From: an uncultured Alphaproteobacteria bacterium
Lineage (GTDB): Bacteria; Pseudomonadota; Alphaproteobacteria; Rs-D84
NCBI GenBank assembly: GCA_944392815.1
Contig: CALXXY010000002.1
Coordinates: 1-64,000, forward strand
Direction of reading: 5' to 3'
Length of the DNA: 64,000 bases
Positions 26,602-35,942 of this stretch are shown here, one piece after another. The position numbers and the translations under genes were made by a program. The notes under the pieces are model-generated. The model worked only from the letters and a program-made list of their open reading frames with translations, did no database searches and had not been told where the DNA came from. Numbering within the stretch: the stretch's first letter is position 1; each line of letters starts with the position of its first letter.

Positions 26602-27832
26602 ATTGTTCGTATCCGGGTTTGTTTTTTAATTCATCGCGCCATTTGTTATATTGCGCAACAAATTTTTTCAGCCAATTATCAACCGTAATTGAAATATTTT
26701 TGTTATATTCGGCCATGTTTTTGGCGTCTGAATGTTTATATTCGGGGTCAAATGCGTCAACCACCCCATCGAAATATTTATGAAAATCAATCGGCGCAGC
26801 CCCGGTTAAATCACGCACAACATCGTCCAAAATTTGTGACCGCGTTCCCCGATGATTTAATTCAGAATTAATATAATCATACAGCGAATTCAAATCGCCC
26901 GATTTACTGATTAAATTATTATCAAACACCCCATCGCCATCAAACACCGATTTTATATCACCAGACACATTTTCAATGGCGGACGCCACAGAACTGAAAT
27001 GCCCCTTGTTGCTGGCCACGCCGTCCAATCCGATATTCTGGGCCGCACGTGCGGCACTGTCCGCGACAAGACCCGCATCATCAACATGCGTCACAGAACG
27101 ATAGCCCATTTTTTCGGTCGTATTTATAACAGCCATATCGCGCACAACATTTGCCAAAATTGCATTTTGACCGTCACGCATCATGCCGCGAATAAACGCA
27201 TTTTTATCACGCGCGCCATCATACATTTTTTGCGCTGTTTTTCCCGCACGCATTAACATATCTTTGATTTCCCATTCGGGAATTTCATCACGCGCCAATT
27301 TATCATACTCATAGCGCTGCATATCACTCATGCGCGGTAATATTTTTTGAATGTCGTCCTGGGTAAATCCGTCAATTTTATAAATCGTTTCATTGCCCTG
27401 AATTTTATACAACGCGCCGTCCGCCACGTCCCCAGGCCGCACAATATGTGCATCGGCCGGCAACACCAATCCTGTTTTCACATCTGGCGCGAAATAGGTA
27501 TCAAACAAAGACACCTGCAGCGGATTCCCATTTGACTGTACCAAATCCGAGTATGGCGCCAAAATCACAAACTGCATATCGTTCCAACTGCCGCCACTGT
27601 GACCCTTGACCGGGTGATTTAGCGTCACATGCACAGTCGCACGCGGCAATTCAAAATTTGTCGCCATCGCCGTCGTCGGAACAGCCAGGCGCCCATCAGG
27701 CAACCTGCGCGGCATGTATTTTGTGCAATGCACCGTCAGCCAATTTGCCGGATTGGACATATACGCCACCTGGGCGTCTTCGTCAAAATTTAATTGTTCG
27801 GTTGCCCGTTTGAAATCTTCTTTGCTTGCCAT
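26525..27832 (-). CDS. Unknown protein, 435 residues
   Basis: Begins MASKEDFKRATEQLNFDEDA. There is no signal peptide and no membrane segment. The N-terminal half is beta-rich (ATVHVTLNHPVKGHSGGSWN, FVILAPYSDL), the C-terminal half helical and charged, ending in a basic tail. The start at 27832 is chosen because the upstream frame overlaps the terminator of the next gene. There is no clear Shine-Dalgarno; TATAAT (27839-27844 on the minus strand) lies only six bases before the ATG, so the mRNA may be almost leaderless. I recognise no family; the mosaic build recalls secreted effectors, but that is a guess. Confidence 0.7.
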   Translation of the reverse strand: MASKEDFKRATEQLNFDEDAQVAYMSNPANWLTVHCTKYMPRRLPDGRLAVPTTAMATNFELPRATVHVTLNHPVKGHSGGSWNDMQFVILAPYSDLVQSNGNPLQVSLFDTYFAPDVKTGLVLPADAHIVRPGDVADGALYKIQGNETIYKIDGFTQDDIQKILPRMSDMQRYEYDKLARDEIPEWEIKDMLMRAGKTAQKMYDGARDKNAFIRGMMRDGQNAILANVVRDMAVINTTEKMGYRSVTHVDDAGLVADSAARAAQNIGLDGVASNKGHFSSVASAIENVSGDIKSVFDGDGVFDNNLISKSGDLNSLYDYINSELNHRGTRSQILDDVVRDLTGAAPIDFHKYFDGVVDAFDPEYKHSDAKNMAEYNKNISITVDNWLKKFVAQYNKWRDELKNKPGYEQFIARLRQMPDYQTRRLMRGGASRSF

Positions 27833-27861
27833 GTATGAAATTATACCACAAACAACCAAAA

Positions 27862-27886
27862 AATACCACCGCCGTTTCCGGCGGTG
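27862..27886 (-). terminator. Terminator of the acyl-CoA ligase gene
   Basis: CACCGCC / GGCGGTG with a six-base loop at 27867-27886, followed on the minus strand by a T-run. Confidence 0.75.
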
Positions 27887-27896
27887 TATTACATTG

Positions 27897-29591
27897 CTAC
27901 TTATCTTTTTCTTTATCGTCGTCCTTGCCCAAACCCATAACATTTTTCACAGGGTCGATAATAGTTCCCTTGGCACTGTCCAACGTACGAATCAGCGCGC
28001 GACGAATTTTCCCGGAAATGGTCATCGGCAAACTGTCCACGAATTCGATTATTCGCGGATATTTATACGACGCAGTCCGTGCGCGCACATGATCCTGTAA
28101 TTGGCGCACCAAAACATCAGTCCCCTGGAAATATTTGTTCAAAACGATTGTCGCTTTGACCGCCATACCGCGCGACGGATCAGGCACGCCCGTGACGGCA
28201 ACCTCGCGTACGGCGGGGTGTTCCAACAACACACTTTCAACCTCGAACGGGCTGACACGATACCCAGACGTTTTGATTAAATCGTCATTGCGCCCAACAA
28301 ACCAATAATATCCGTCATTGTCGCGATACGCCACGTCACCAGTGTGATAAAAACCATCACGAAAAACCTTGGCCGTTAATTTTTCATTTTTGTGATATCC
28401 CTGGAACAGCCCAACAGGACGCCCATTTTTCAACGACACACAAATTTCACCAACTGTCCCGGCGGGCACAGGGCGACCGCCCTCGTCCAACAATTGCACG
28501 TCCCACCCCGCCGCAGGCATACCCATACTGCCGGGCTTTGGTTCAATCCACTGATTCGTAAACATCATCACACATGTTTCAGTTTGGCCAAACCCCTCGT
28601 GCAGTTTTATATTGGTTGAATTGTAAAAACGTTCAAAAACCTCGGGATTTAATGCCTCGCCTGCGACATCGGCCTTGGCCAGCGCAGACAAATCATATCT
28701 TTTAAAATCCGCATGGATTAACATTTTATACACAGTCGGTGGCGCACAAAACGAAGTGACATGATTATCAGCCATCGCATGCAGCAAATCATGCGCCGTT
28801 GCAATGCCTGCAAAATCAAACACAAATACAGTTGCCCCAGCCAACCATTGGCCGTACATTTTACCCCACGAACATTTTGCCCAACCCGATTCGGACAAAG
28901 TAAAATGCACATCGCCATCATGCAAACGCTGCCAAAATACCGCAGTATTAATATGCCCCAACGGATACATAAAATTATGCGCCACCATTTTCGGCATGTC
29001 TGTGGTGCCACTGGTGAAATAAATCACCATGGTGTCAGTGTTTTCATTCATAACGCGTTCAATCGTATCCGGCATAGTATCAATCGATTCGGCAACTTCG
29101 ACATTGGAAATCAATTGAACATCGCGGTCGCCAATGGCCGATTTAATTTCATTTACAATATGCCCATCATCAAACGCAATAATCGCCTTGGATTCCGCCT
29201 GTTCTATGCGATATTCGATATCTTCGGCCTTTAATTGATTGGTGGACGGAATAGGAATCACGCCAATTTTATGCATTGCCAACATTAAAATCCAATATTC
29301 CCAACGCCGCCGCATAAACAGCAACACAGTATCCCCACGCGTCAACCCCCGCGACGTCAGAAAATTCGCCACAGAATTCGACATACGCGACAATTCACGA
29401 AAACTGAATTCTTTTTTTTCACCGCTGTCATCGGTCCACAGCAACGCAACCTTGGTTGGTTCCTCGCGTGCTAAAACATCAATCACATCATAAGAAAAAT
29501 TAAAATGTTCTGGAACAATTGGCGCGCCATTTTGGACATAGTCATCATAACTGTCAAATTTATCTTTTTTTAAAAATTTCAACGCAAACAT
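27897..29591 (-). CDS. Acyl-CoA synthetase (AMP-forming, medium-chain type)
   Basis: 564 residues, ANL superfamily. Activates a carboxylic acid with ATP and joins it to CoA. Core motifs: YFTSGTTDMPKM (P-loop, A3), GFGQTETCVM (A5), HTGDVAYRDNDGYYWFVGR (A7/A8 with the ATP-ribose Asp) and SGKIRRALIR holding the catalytic Lys (A10). The overall pattern, with the WAKCSWGKMYGQW segment, resembles the ACSM medium-chain group more than acetyl-CoA synthetase. A charged tail (GKDDDKEKDK) ends it. It is a single gene with AAAGGG before the ATG. Substrate unknown. Confidence 0.85.
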   Translation of the reverse strand: MFALKFLKKDKFDSYDDYVQNGAPIVPEHFNFSYDVIDVLAREEPTKVALLWTDDSGEKKEFSFRELSRMSNSVANFLTSRGLTRGDTVLLFMRRRWEYWILMLAMHKIGVIPIPSTNQLKAEDIEYRIEQAESKAIIAFDDGHIVNEIKSAIGDRDVQLISNVEVAESIDTMPDTIERVMNENTDTMVIYFTSGTTDMPKMVAHNFMYPLGHINTAVFWQRLHDGDVHFTLSESGWAKCSWGKMYGQWLAGATVFVFDFAGIATAHDLLHAMADNHVTSFCAPPTVYKMLIHADFKRYDLSALAKADVAGEALNPEVFERFYNSTNIKLHEGFGQTETCVMMFTNQWIEPKPGSMGMPAAGWDVQLLDEGGRPVPAGTVGEICVSLKNGRPVGLFQGYHKNEKLTAKVFRDGFYHTGDVAYRDNDGYYWFVGRNDDLIKTSGYRVSPFEVESVLLEHPAVREVAVTGVPDPSRGMAVKATIVLNKYFQGTDVLVRQLQDHVRARTASYKYPRIIEFVDSLPMTISGKIRRALIRTLDSAKGTIIDPVKNVMGLGKDDDKEKDK

Positions 29592-29670
29592 ATTCGACCC
29601 TTTATTAGTACCCTGGAAAGTATTGCAAATAAATCGCCAATGTAAAAGAAAAATGACAACTAAAAAAAGG

Positions 29671-29699
29671 TTGATTTTTTATCACAACAGTTGCATAAT
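29671..29699 (+). promoter_or_regulatory. Promoter of tRNA-Pro
   Basis: TTGATT (29671-29676), 17 bases, CATAAT (29694-29699), 23 bases before the tRNA. Confidence 0.55.
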
Positions 29700-29722
29700 C
29701 GCCCTGCTTGCTGAACAGTTTT

Positions 29723-29799
<77 letters not shown>

Positions 29800-29807
29800 C
29801 AAAATGA

Positions 29808-29830
29808 AAACCACCCAACGGGTGGCTTTT
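29808..29830 (+). terminator. Terminator of tRNA-Pro
   Basis: CCACCC / GGGTGG with an AAC loop at 29811-29825 and T-run. Confidence 0.75.
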
Positions 29831-29846
29831 TGTTTTGTGCCTGTGG

Positions 29847-30001
29847 TGGGTTCGAACCAGCGAAGGAAGCTGTTCGAACCGCCGGCAAGAGGCGGACGGA
29901 AGTACGCCGGTGCAGCGCGCCACGCGCGCAAACGCGCCCAGGTGACGAAGTAGCCCAGTCACTCCGACCACAAAATAAAAACCACCCAACGGGTGGATTT
30001 T
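29847..30001 (+). repeat. Rearranged duplicate of the tRNA-Pro 3' region (possible att remnant)
   Basis: 29954-30001 repeats the tRNA 3' end and terminator (29783-29827) with one or two changes. 29847-29862 is an exact 16-base inverted copy of the T-arm region 29771-29786. The roughly 90 bases between are GC-rich with no ORF. Such duplication at a tRNA 3' end is the footprint left by integrative elements; none is present now. Confidence 0.7.
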
Positions 30002-30026
30002 TTCTGCCCTGTCCGCTACAAATAAA

Positions 30027-30050
30027 AAAACGGGGCGCGTGGCCCCGTTT
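30027..30050 (-). terminator. Terminator of fabF
   Basis: CGGGGC / GCCCCG at 30031-30047 with A- and T-runs on both sides, immediately after the fabF stop. Confidence 0.75.
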
Positions 30051-31304
30051 TTATTTTTCAAATCGTTTTATTACCAATGACGCGTTTGTTCCACCAAACC
30101 CGAACGAATTGCTTAACGCAACGTTAACAGGTCTGTTTTGCGCCACATTCGGCACCAGGTTGAAATCACCGACTTCGTCCTCGGGATTTTCCAGGTTAAT
30201 TGTCGGCGGCACAATGCCATCGCGTATCGCCATGACACAGAATATCGCCTCTACCGCGCCGGCCGCACCCAACAGGTGCCCTGTCATGGATTTGGTTGAC
30301 GACATGCAAACATCGGTGCCGGCAAACAAAGTTTTCACAGCACTCAATTCACCCAAATCACCCAACCCAGTCGATGTTCCGTGCGCATTAATATAATCAA
30401 CGTCGGTCGGCGACATACCAGCATCATTCAACGCCGCCTGCATGGCGCGCATACCGCCCTCGCCCCCGGGGGCCGGCGCTGTAATATGATACGCATCACC
30501 CGACAGTCCGTATCCTGCGACCTCGGCATAAATTTTTGCGCCACGGGCAACAGCGTGTTCGTATTCTTCTAAAACCAGAATACCCGCACCTTCGCCCATA
30601 ACGAACCCATCGCGTTCCTTGTCCCATGGGCGCGACGCTTTGGTCGGTTCATCGTTGCGGGTGGATAATGCCTTCATCGCACAGAACCCAGCAACCCCGA
30701 TTTTACCAACTGCGCCCTCGGCCCCACCTGCAACCATAACATCGGCATCACCATGTTGAATCAAACGAACGGCTTCGCCAATGGAATGGGCGGCCGACGC
30801 GCACGCCGTCACGACGGATAAATTTGGACCCTTTAACCCATATTTAATGGAAACATGTCCAGCGGTCATATTAATAATAACCTTTGGAATAAAAAACGGA
30901 CTGATGTGGCGCGGACCATTTGCATACAATTCCGCACAGTTATCGTATATTGTGTTCAATCCGCCAATACCCGCACCAATGGACACACCCATACGGGTTT
31001 TATCACCGTCATAGTCAATCAATCCCGCATCGCGAATGGCCTCGTCCGCGGCGACCATGCCGTACACAATACATTTGTCCATTTTACGCTGTTCGCGCAC
31101 ATCAACAACCGCGTCGGGATTATATTGCCCCGGTTCAGTTCCCACAACAGGCAACCCCGCGATTTGCGACGTTAAATCAGACGCGTCAAACGTATCAATT
31201 TTACGAACGCCGGAAACACCATTAACGATATTTTTCCATGCGTATTCGATACCAGTTCCAACCGGCGATACAATACCCATACCGGTAATAACAACTCGTT
31301 TCAT
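30051..31304 (-). CDS. fabF: 3-oxoacyl-ACP synthase II
   Basis: 417 residues. Elongates acyl-ACP with malonyl-ACP in fatty-acid synthesis. KRVVITGMGIVSPVGTGIEY is the family start, the catalytic Cys is in SVVTACASAAHSIGEAV, and the two His are in NAHGTSTGLGD and KSMTGHLLGAAGAVEAI. The end SNSFGFGGTNASLVIKRF is typical. acpP lies 126 bases upstream on the same strand, with a terminator-like hairpin between them that may lower fabF relative to acpP. Confidence 0.97.
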   Translation of the reverse strand: MKRVVITGMGIVSPVGTGIEYAWKNIVNGVSGVRKIDTFDASDLTSQIAGLPVVGTEPGQYNPDAVVDVREQRKMDKCIVYGMVAADEAIRDAGLIDYDGDKTRMGVSIGAGIGGLNTIYDNCAELYANGPRHISPFFIPKVIINMTAGHVSIKYGLKGPNLSVVTACASAAHSIGEAVRLIQHGDADVMVAGGAEGAVGKIGVAGFCAMKALSTRNDEPTKASRPWDKERDGFVMGEGAGILVLEEYEHAVARGAKIYAEVAGYGLSGDAYHITAPAPGGEGGMRAMQAALNDAGMSPTDVDYINAHGTSTGLGDLGELSAVKTLFAGTDVCMSSTKSMTGHLLGAAGAVEAIFCVMAIRDGIVPPTINLENPEDEVGDFNLVPNVAQNRPVNVALSNSFGFGGTNASLVIKRFEK

Positions 31305-31368
31305 ACTGTTTATCCTTTATCTTGCACACCCACATGATACCCTGTTTATGGGCACACGTACAGAAAAA

Positions 31369-31402
31369 AATCCGTCAAGCGTAAAAAACACTGTGACGGA
31401 TT
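31369..31402 (-). terminator. Hairpin terminator or attenuator between acpP and fabF
   Basis: AATCCGTCA / TGACGGATT with a 16-base loop, followed on the minus strand by seven Ts. Partial read-through would still allow fabF expression. Confidence 0.6.
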
Positions 31403-31430
31403 AACGTAATCTGGTGCATTCACCCCAAGA

Positions 31431-31664
31431 TTATTTTTTGTGTGCTTCGATATAAGCAACTGCTTTATCAACAGTATCCAATTTCGATGCATCTTCATCT
31501 GGGATTTCAATGCCGAATTCTTTTTCAACTTCCATAATGAATTCAACAACGTCCAAAGAATCTGCGCCCAAATCATTCACGAACGAAGATTTTTCTTCGA
31601 CTTTTGCCTCTGGCACGCCCAATTTTTCGGACACGATTTTTTTCACTTTTTCAAAAGTTGTCAT
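31431..31664 (-). CDS. acpP: Acyl carrier protein
   Basis: 77 residues, normal length. Carries acyl groups on a phosphopantetheine attached to Ser in [20 protein letters not shown]. Helix 1 [11 protein letters not shown] and the C-terminal [13 protein letters not shown] end ([13 protein letters not shown]) are conserved. It supplies FabF, encoded next. AAAGGAT precedes the ATG. Confidence 0.98.
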   Translation of the reverse strand: MTTFEKVKKIVSEKLGVPEAKVEEKSSFVNDLGADSLDVVEFIMEVEKEFGIEIPDEDASKLDTVDKAVAYIEAHKK

Positions 31665-31798
31665 TTTTTATCCTTTGTTTCAGTTAAATTTGTGGCCCAA
31701 TCCTGGGCGTCATTACTTAAAACTATCATTTTCCCGCCCCAGTGTCAAGGAATTATAACAAATTATAACAAACGCTTGACACAGGCCAAAATATATGT

Positions 31799-32797
31799 TT
31801 ATGCCATCACATCGGATAACAGCGTATTCATATTTGTGCGAAGATCTTCGCGATCAGACGCCCAAGTCAATTGACGCATTAAAAATTTATTCACATCGTC
31901 CATCGTCAAATTGGGGATCCCGGCCGCATTCACCACACGCCGCCACGCCGTGCGTGGGTCAGTCAAATGCCCCCGCCCCCGTCCAGGAAAAACCCAACGT
32001 CCGTCCTGGGGCAAATCCTGCAATAAAACCACCGCCATATCAGACAACGGCCGATCGCACCATGTATAATGATTAAAATCCAAATCGCGCCACTGCATAG
32101 AAAACACCTGGGACTTTGGCGCGAACCCATATATCAACATTAAAAACGCAGCCCGCAAATTCGCGTCACTTTCGCGTTCAATCGCCCGCACCAGCCGATG
32201 AAATCCATGAATATTCAGCGGCCGCACCCGACGATGCTGCACAACACGTGGCAACCCCGCCACGGGATTTTGTTTTGCATATCCCGAATCCAGCGCATAT
32301 TTAAACACACTTTGCAAAAATTCCTGCATACGTCCCGCAATCGCCCGACCAGAAATATTGCCAATCACACCCGCAACATCATCGGACGTAATATCGTCCA
32401 AATTTTTATCCAAAATGGGCACAAAATGCCGTGCAATTGCACGTTCCAGTTTATCGCGTGACACACTGTTTCGCCGCACACGCGCGTTCAAATAAATATC
32501 CAGAAATTTTTTCAGCGTAATTTTTTTCCTGCGTAAGCGCGGCTTTTGCATGGCAGATTCCAAAATATCAGGCACCGCACTGCGCGCATCTTCTATATCC
32601 ATGGTTGGATAATTTCCGATAATTATCCGCTTGTCCCGTCCATGCACACGTTTACGAACAAAAAAAGTTTTCACCCCGCGACTGGTCACATACATACGCA
32701 GCCGTGGTTCAGATATATCCTGGACGACATCAAACCCGGTGGCCGGCGGTGGCAAATTATCCAAAATAAATGAATTAAAAAAGAATTGGTGTGCCAT
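31799..32797 (-). CDS. Integrase-fold protein lacking the tyrosine-recombinase catalytic residues
   Basis: 332 residues. It follows the layout of P4-type tyrosine recombinases. The N-terminal arm domain (RLRMYVTSRGVKTFFVRKRV, IGNYPTMDIEDAR) and core-binding domain (FLQSVFKYALDSGYAKQNPV) are well kept. The catalytic domain keeps framework pieces (MQWRDLDF, GRWVFPG) but the first Arg box reads GFAPKSQVFSM, no HxxR box is found, and no Tyr sits near the end. An intact frame with lost activity suggests a reused DNA-binding protein rather than fresh decay. It is the last gene of a minus-strand run with the three Cys paralogues and lepA; tRNA-Pro with a rearranged 3' end lies 2 kb away. Confidence 0.7.
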   Translation of the reverse strand: MAHQFFFNSFILDNLPPPATGFDVVQDISEPRLRMYVTSRGVKTFFVRKRVHGRDKRIIIGNYPTMDIEDARSAVPDILESAMQKPRLRRKKITLKKFLDIYLNARVRRNSVSRDKLERAIARHFVPILDKNLDDITSDDVAGVIGNISGRAIAGRMQEFLQSVFKYALDSGYAKQNPVAGLPRVVQHRRVRPLNIHGFHRLVRAIERESDANLRAAFLMLIYGFAPKSQVFSMQWRDLDFNHYTWCDRPLSDMAVVLLQDLPQDGRWVFPGRGRGHLTDPRTAWRRVVNAAGIPNLTMDDVNKFLMRQLTWASDREDLRTNMNTLLSDVMA

Positions 32798-32827
32798 GGC
32801 CTGTACCCCTTTGGTTAACCATTTCAG

Positions 32828-33247
32828 TTATTTAAATCTGGCATACAATTTTCTTTCCGCCCAAAAATATCTTTTTTCCATGCTTAAATTCGCCCATTTT
32901 TCGCGCGCCGCAAAATACGCAGCATTACGCGCGCCAAAACCGCACCCCGGTTTTTTACATGGGAATATTCCGCTGAATCCAGGGCATTCAAATTCACCAA
33001 ACTGCGGTCTGGATTCACTGGTTTTTACATCACGCACAGTTTTCACATATTTAATTTTGCACCCAACAGACAACCGCGCCATAGCATCATCGGCATGCCC
33101 CACATTATTTGTTAATCTGCGCGCAGCCGCCTCGTAATTTTGCTTGGCCTCGGCCCATTCGCGTTTAATATCCGAATATTCGCGAATATCAGAAATGATA
33201 TCCTTTAATGGTGTTTTAATTAAATAATTCACAGTATCAGAAAACAT
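32828..33247 (-). CDS. Cys-motif family protein, paralogue 1
   Basis: 139 residues, unknown family. It has a helical N-terminal half (LIKTPLKDIISDIREYSDIK, then a charged coiled-coil-like stretch). The C-terminal block is C-x8-C-x4-C (FECPGFSGIFPCKKPGC), eight residues, then YFAAREKWANLSMEKRYFW. The same block with identical spacing occurs in the two genes upstream (33264, 33689). The three Cys plus an earlier one (VGCKIKY) could bind zinc. No signal peptide. ATG 33247 with AGGGG upstream is preferred over the in-frame GTG at 33256. It is 30 bases from the integrase-like gene. Confidence 0.75.
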   Translation of the reverse strand: MFSDTVNYLIKTPLKDIISDIREYSDIKREWAEAKQNYEAAARRLTNNVGHADDAMARLSVGCKIKYVKTVRDVKTSESRPQFGEFECPGFSGIFPCKKPGCGFGARNAAYFAAREKWANLSMEKRYFWAERKLYARFK

Positions 33248-33263
33248 TTCCAACACCCCTATT

Positions 33264-33680
33264 TTATTTCACACGTGCAAATTTCCGCGCCCAAAATTCA
33301 GCCCTGCTCTGCTTCAGTTGTTTCAATTTTCGACGCGCATCAAAAAACGTGTTGTTATGTGGCAAATACCGACAGTTTTCATACGAACAGCGCCAACCGT
33401 CCTTGGAAAATTTAGGACAATTCAAATCATACTGACGCGCAATATCCATACGCATCTGAATATCGTATTCCCATTTCCAAAACTGTTGCACGCACCCAGC
33501 AAACGGATTTGCATACGGCATGCCATATCGGCATTCACCCCTGTCCACAATCATGTTATCGTATGCCGCACGCGACACGCGCCGCACAGACGCGATTTGT
33601 GCGCACAACGCACGGAACTGACCGATATCAGTCCACACGTTGCGAATCGGTGTTTTAAAAACGTATTGCATAAATCCCAT
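33264..33680 (-). CDS. Cys-motif family protein, paralogue 2
   Basis: 138 residues. N-terminal KTPIRNVWTDIGQFRALCAQ matches TPLKDIISDIREYSD of paralogue 1. The C-terminal block is C-x9-C-x4-C (NCPKFSKDGWRCSYENC), eight residues, then FFDARRKLKQLKQSRAEFW, equal in length to the other two. It carries additional Cys in the middle (GECRYG, AGCVQQF). It lies 16 bases upstream of paralogue 1 and 8 bases downstream of paralogue 3. AGGG precedes the ATG by six bases. Function unknown. Confidence 0.75.
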   Translation of the reverse strand: MGFMQYVFKTPIRNVWTDIGQFRALCAQIASVRRVSRAAYDNMIVDRGECRYGMPYANPFAGCVQQFWKWEYDIQMRMDIARQYDLNCPKFSKDGWRCSYENCRYLPHNNTFFDARRKLKQLKQSRAEFWARKFARVK

Positions 33681-33688
33681 TGCAAACC

Positions 33689-34051
33689 CTATTTATTACG
33701 CGATTTTTTATTCACCCAGAAATTCTTTTTCTGTGCGCATAAATTTCTGTATTTTGCCAACGCGTCTAAATATTCATTATTGCAAACATAAAAAGAACAC
33801 GCCACCTGGCCACATGTCTGTTTACCATCAGTAAAAAATGCGCACGGCAGATTTTCATTAAACGCATACGAAACGTGCCCCAAAAATTCACCATCGGCAA
33901 CCGCGCGTTCACTGGCACATACTTCTGAATCAAACGATTCGCCCAGCGCACGCACCAAACGTTGTTGACGCAGAACCAACGCGCGCTGTTCCTTGATTTG
34001 TTTTGATAAATCAGCATACTGTTTTAACGAACTAAAAATATTATTTTTCAT
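33689..34051 (-). CDS. Cys-motif family protein, paralogue 3
   Basis: 120 residues, the shortest copy. The N-terminus (NIFSSLKQYADLSKQIKEQR) corresponds to the amphipathic start of the others. The block is C-x9-C-x4-C (PCAFFTDGKQTCGQVAC), eight residues, then YLDALAKYRNLCAQKKNFW. Extra Cys residues lie within it. It follows lepA by 18 bases, so the three paralogues are probably expressed with lepA. Unknown family; tandem duplication and divergence is the simplest origin. Confidence 0.75.
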   Translation of the reverse strand: MKNNIFSSLKQYADLSKQIKEQRALVLRQQRLVRALGESFDSEVCASERAVADGEFLGHVSYAFNENLPCAFFTDGKQTCGQVACSFYVCNNEYLDALAKYRNLCAQKKNFWVNKKSRNK

Positions 34052-34069
34052 ATTTTATTCTACCTTTGT

Positions 34070-35866
34070 TTAATTAACCTTTAATGCGTTAATGAATGCG
34101 GACTGCGGTATTTCTACATTACCAAAAGTACGCATACGTTTTTTTCCTTCCTTTTGCTTTTCCAGCAACTTGCGCTTTCGCGTGATATCCCCGCCATAAC
34201 ACTTGGCGGTCACATCTTTGCGATATGCAGCAATTGTTTCCCGTGCGATAATTTTGCCACCGATGGCGGCCTGCAGCGGGATTTTGAATTGATGACGTGG
34301 AATTAAATCTTTTAACCGTTCTACAATCTGCCGGCCACGTTTTTCAGCCGCACTGCGATGACACATAAAAGACAGCGGTTCCACATTTTCATCATTCACC
34401 AGAATTGAAACCTTGACCAAATCAGACGGTCGATACCCCTGCACCACATAATCAAACGACGCATATCCCGACGAAATAGATTTCACACGATCGTAAAAAT
34501 CAAACACTATTTCGGCCAAGGGCAATTGATACACCAACACCGCGCGATTACCGACATACGAAATATTTTCCTGAACCCCACGCCGTTCCGCGCACAGCGA
34601 CATAATGCCCCCCATATATTTATCAGGCATCATAATCGTCGCACGCACCCATGGTTCTTCTATGGACGCAATTCGCGTTAAATCAGGCATATCAGCCGGA
34701 TTTTCCAAATCCACAACATTCCCATCGCGCAAATACACTTTGTACAACACGCTGGGCACAGTATTAATTAAATTCAAACCGAATTCGCGCCGCAGCCGTT
34801 CGCTGATAATTTCCATATGCAGCAAACCCAAAAATCCGCACCGCAATCCAAACCCCAACGCAGACGATTTTTCCACAGTAAACACAAACGATGCGTCATT
34901 CAGCGCCAATTTTTCCGCCCCATCACGCAGGGCCGGGTAATCATCGGCCTCGACCGGGAAAAACGACGCGAACACCACCGGCACAGACGGCTTGAACCCG
35001 GGCAACGGTTCACAATCCGCCCCACTGCGCGCGTCCACGATTGTATCGCCAACCTTGCAATCATGAATGGTTTTCATGCCTGTTATAATGAACCCGATTT
35101 CGCCAGTTTCCAACGAATCGGCATCAACCATTTTTGGTGTAAAATAACCTATTTTTTCAATAACATACTCGGCGCCAGTTGCCATGAATCGAATTTTTTG
35201 TCCGCGCACCAGTTTTCCATCAACCACGCGCACCAGCACCACCACCCCCAAATAAGAATCATACCACGAATCCACCAGCAACGCGCGCGCAGGCGCATTT
35301 TCATTTCCGCGTGGCGCCGGCAACCGATGCACAATTTCTTCCAATAACTCGGGCACACCCGCCCCGGTTTTCCCAGACACGCACAACGCATCTGCGGCGT
35401 CCAGCCCGATAACATCGGCAATCTGCTCGCGCGCGGCGGCCACATCGCTGGACGGCAAATCAATTTTATTCAACACAGGCAGCATTTCCAAATCATTATC
35501 CAACGCCAAATAAGCATTAGCCAACGTCTGCGCCTGAACCCCCTGGGTTGCATCGACCAGAATCAGCGCCCCTTCGCACGCAGCCAACGACCGCGACACT
35601 TCGTACGAAAAATCGACATGCCCGGGCGTATCCATCAAATTCAATTGATACACCTGGCCATCGCGCGCGGTATAGTTCAACCGCACAGTTTGCGCCTTTA
35701 TCGTGATTCCGCGTTCCCGTTCAATATCCATGGAATCCAGCACCTGGGCCTTCATTTCGCGCGATTGCAACCCACCAGTATATTCAATCAACCTGTCGGA
35801 CAGGGTAGATTTTCCGTGATCGATATGCGCGACGATTGCAAAATTTCTGATATTTTGTTGCTTCAT
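34070..35866 (-). CDS. lepA: Elongation factor 4 (LepA)
   Basis: 598 residues, normal length. Ribosomal GTPase acting on stalled or newly initiated ribosomes. [20 protein letters not shown] (G1), [20 protein letters not shown] (G3), NKIDLPSSD (G4) and the LepA-specific C-terminus ([20 protein letters not shown]) are present. ATG 35866 begins MKQQNIRNF; the frame is open to 35935 without similarity. It leads the run lepA, three Cys paralogues, integrase-like gene. Confidence 0.98.
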   Translation of the reverse strand: MKQQNIRNFAIVAHIDHGKSTLSDRLIEYTGGLQSREMKAQVLDSMDIERERGITIKAQTVRLNYTARDGQVYQLNLMDTPGHVDFSYEVSRSLAACEGALILVDATQGVQAQTLANAYLALDNDLEMLPVLNKIDLPSSDVAAAREQIADVIGLDAADALCVSGKTGAGVPELLEEIVHRLPAPRGNENAPARALLVDSWYDSYLGVVVLVRVVDGKLVRGQKIRFMATGAEYVIEKIGYFTPKMVDADSLETGEIGFIITGMKTIHDCKVGDTIVDARSGADCEPLPGFKPSVPVVFASFFPVEADDYPALRDGAEKLALNDASFVFTVEKSSALGFGLRCGFLGLLHMEIISERLRREFGLNLINTVPSVLYKVYLRDGNVVDLENPADMPDLTRIASIEEPWVRATIMMPDKYMGGIMSLCAERRGVQENISYVGNRAVLVYQLPLAEIVFDFYDRVKSISSGYASFDYVVQGYRPSDLVKVSILVNDENVEPLSFMCHRSAAEKRGRQIVERLKDLIPRHQFKIPLQAAIGGKIIARETIAAYRKDVTAKCYGGDITRKRKLLEKQKEGKKRMRTFGNVEIPQSAFINALKVN

Positions 35867-35942
35867 AAAAAACCTGGTGTTTTGCCTTGAACTTGCGGCA
35901 ATGATACACCAGTATAAACAAATCTGCAACCACAATTTTCAC

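Noticed and set aside
29847..29862. Second tRNA gene
   Set aside because: Only an inverted T-arm and a separate 3' part are present; no complete cloverleaf.
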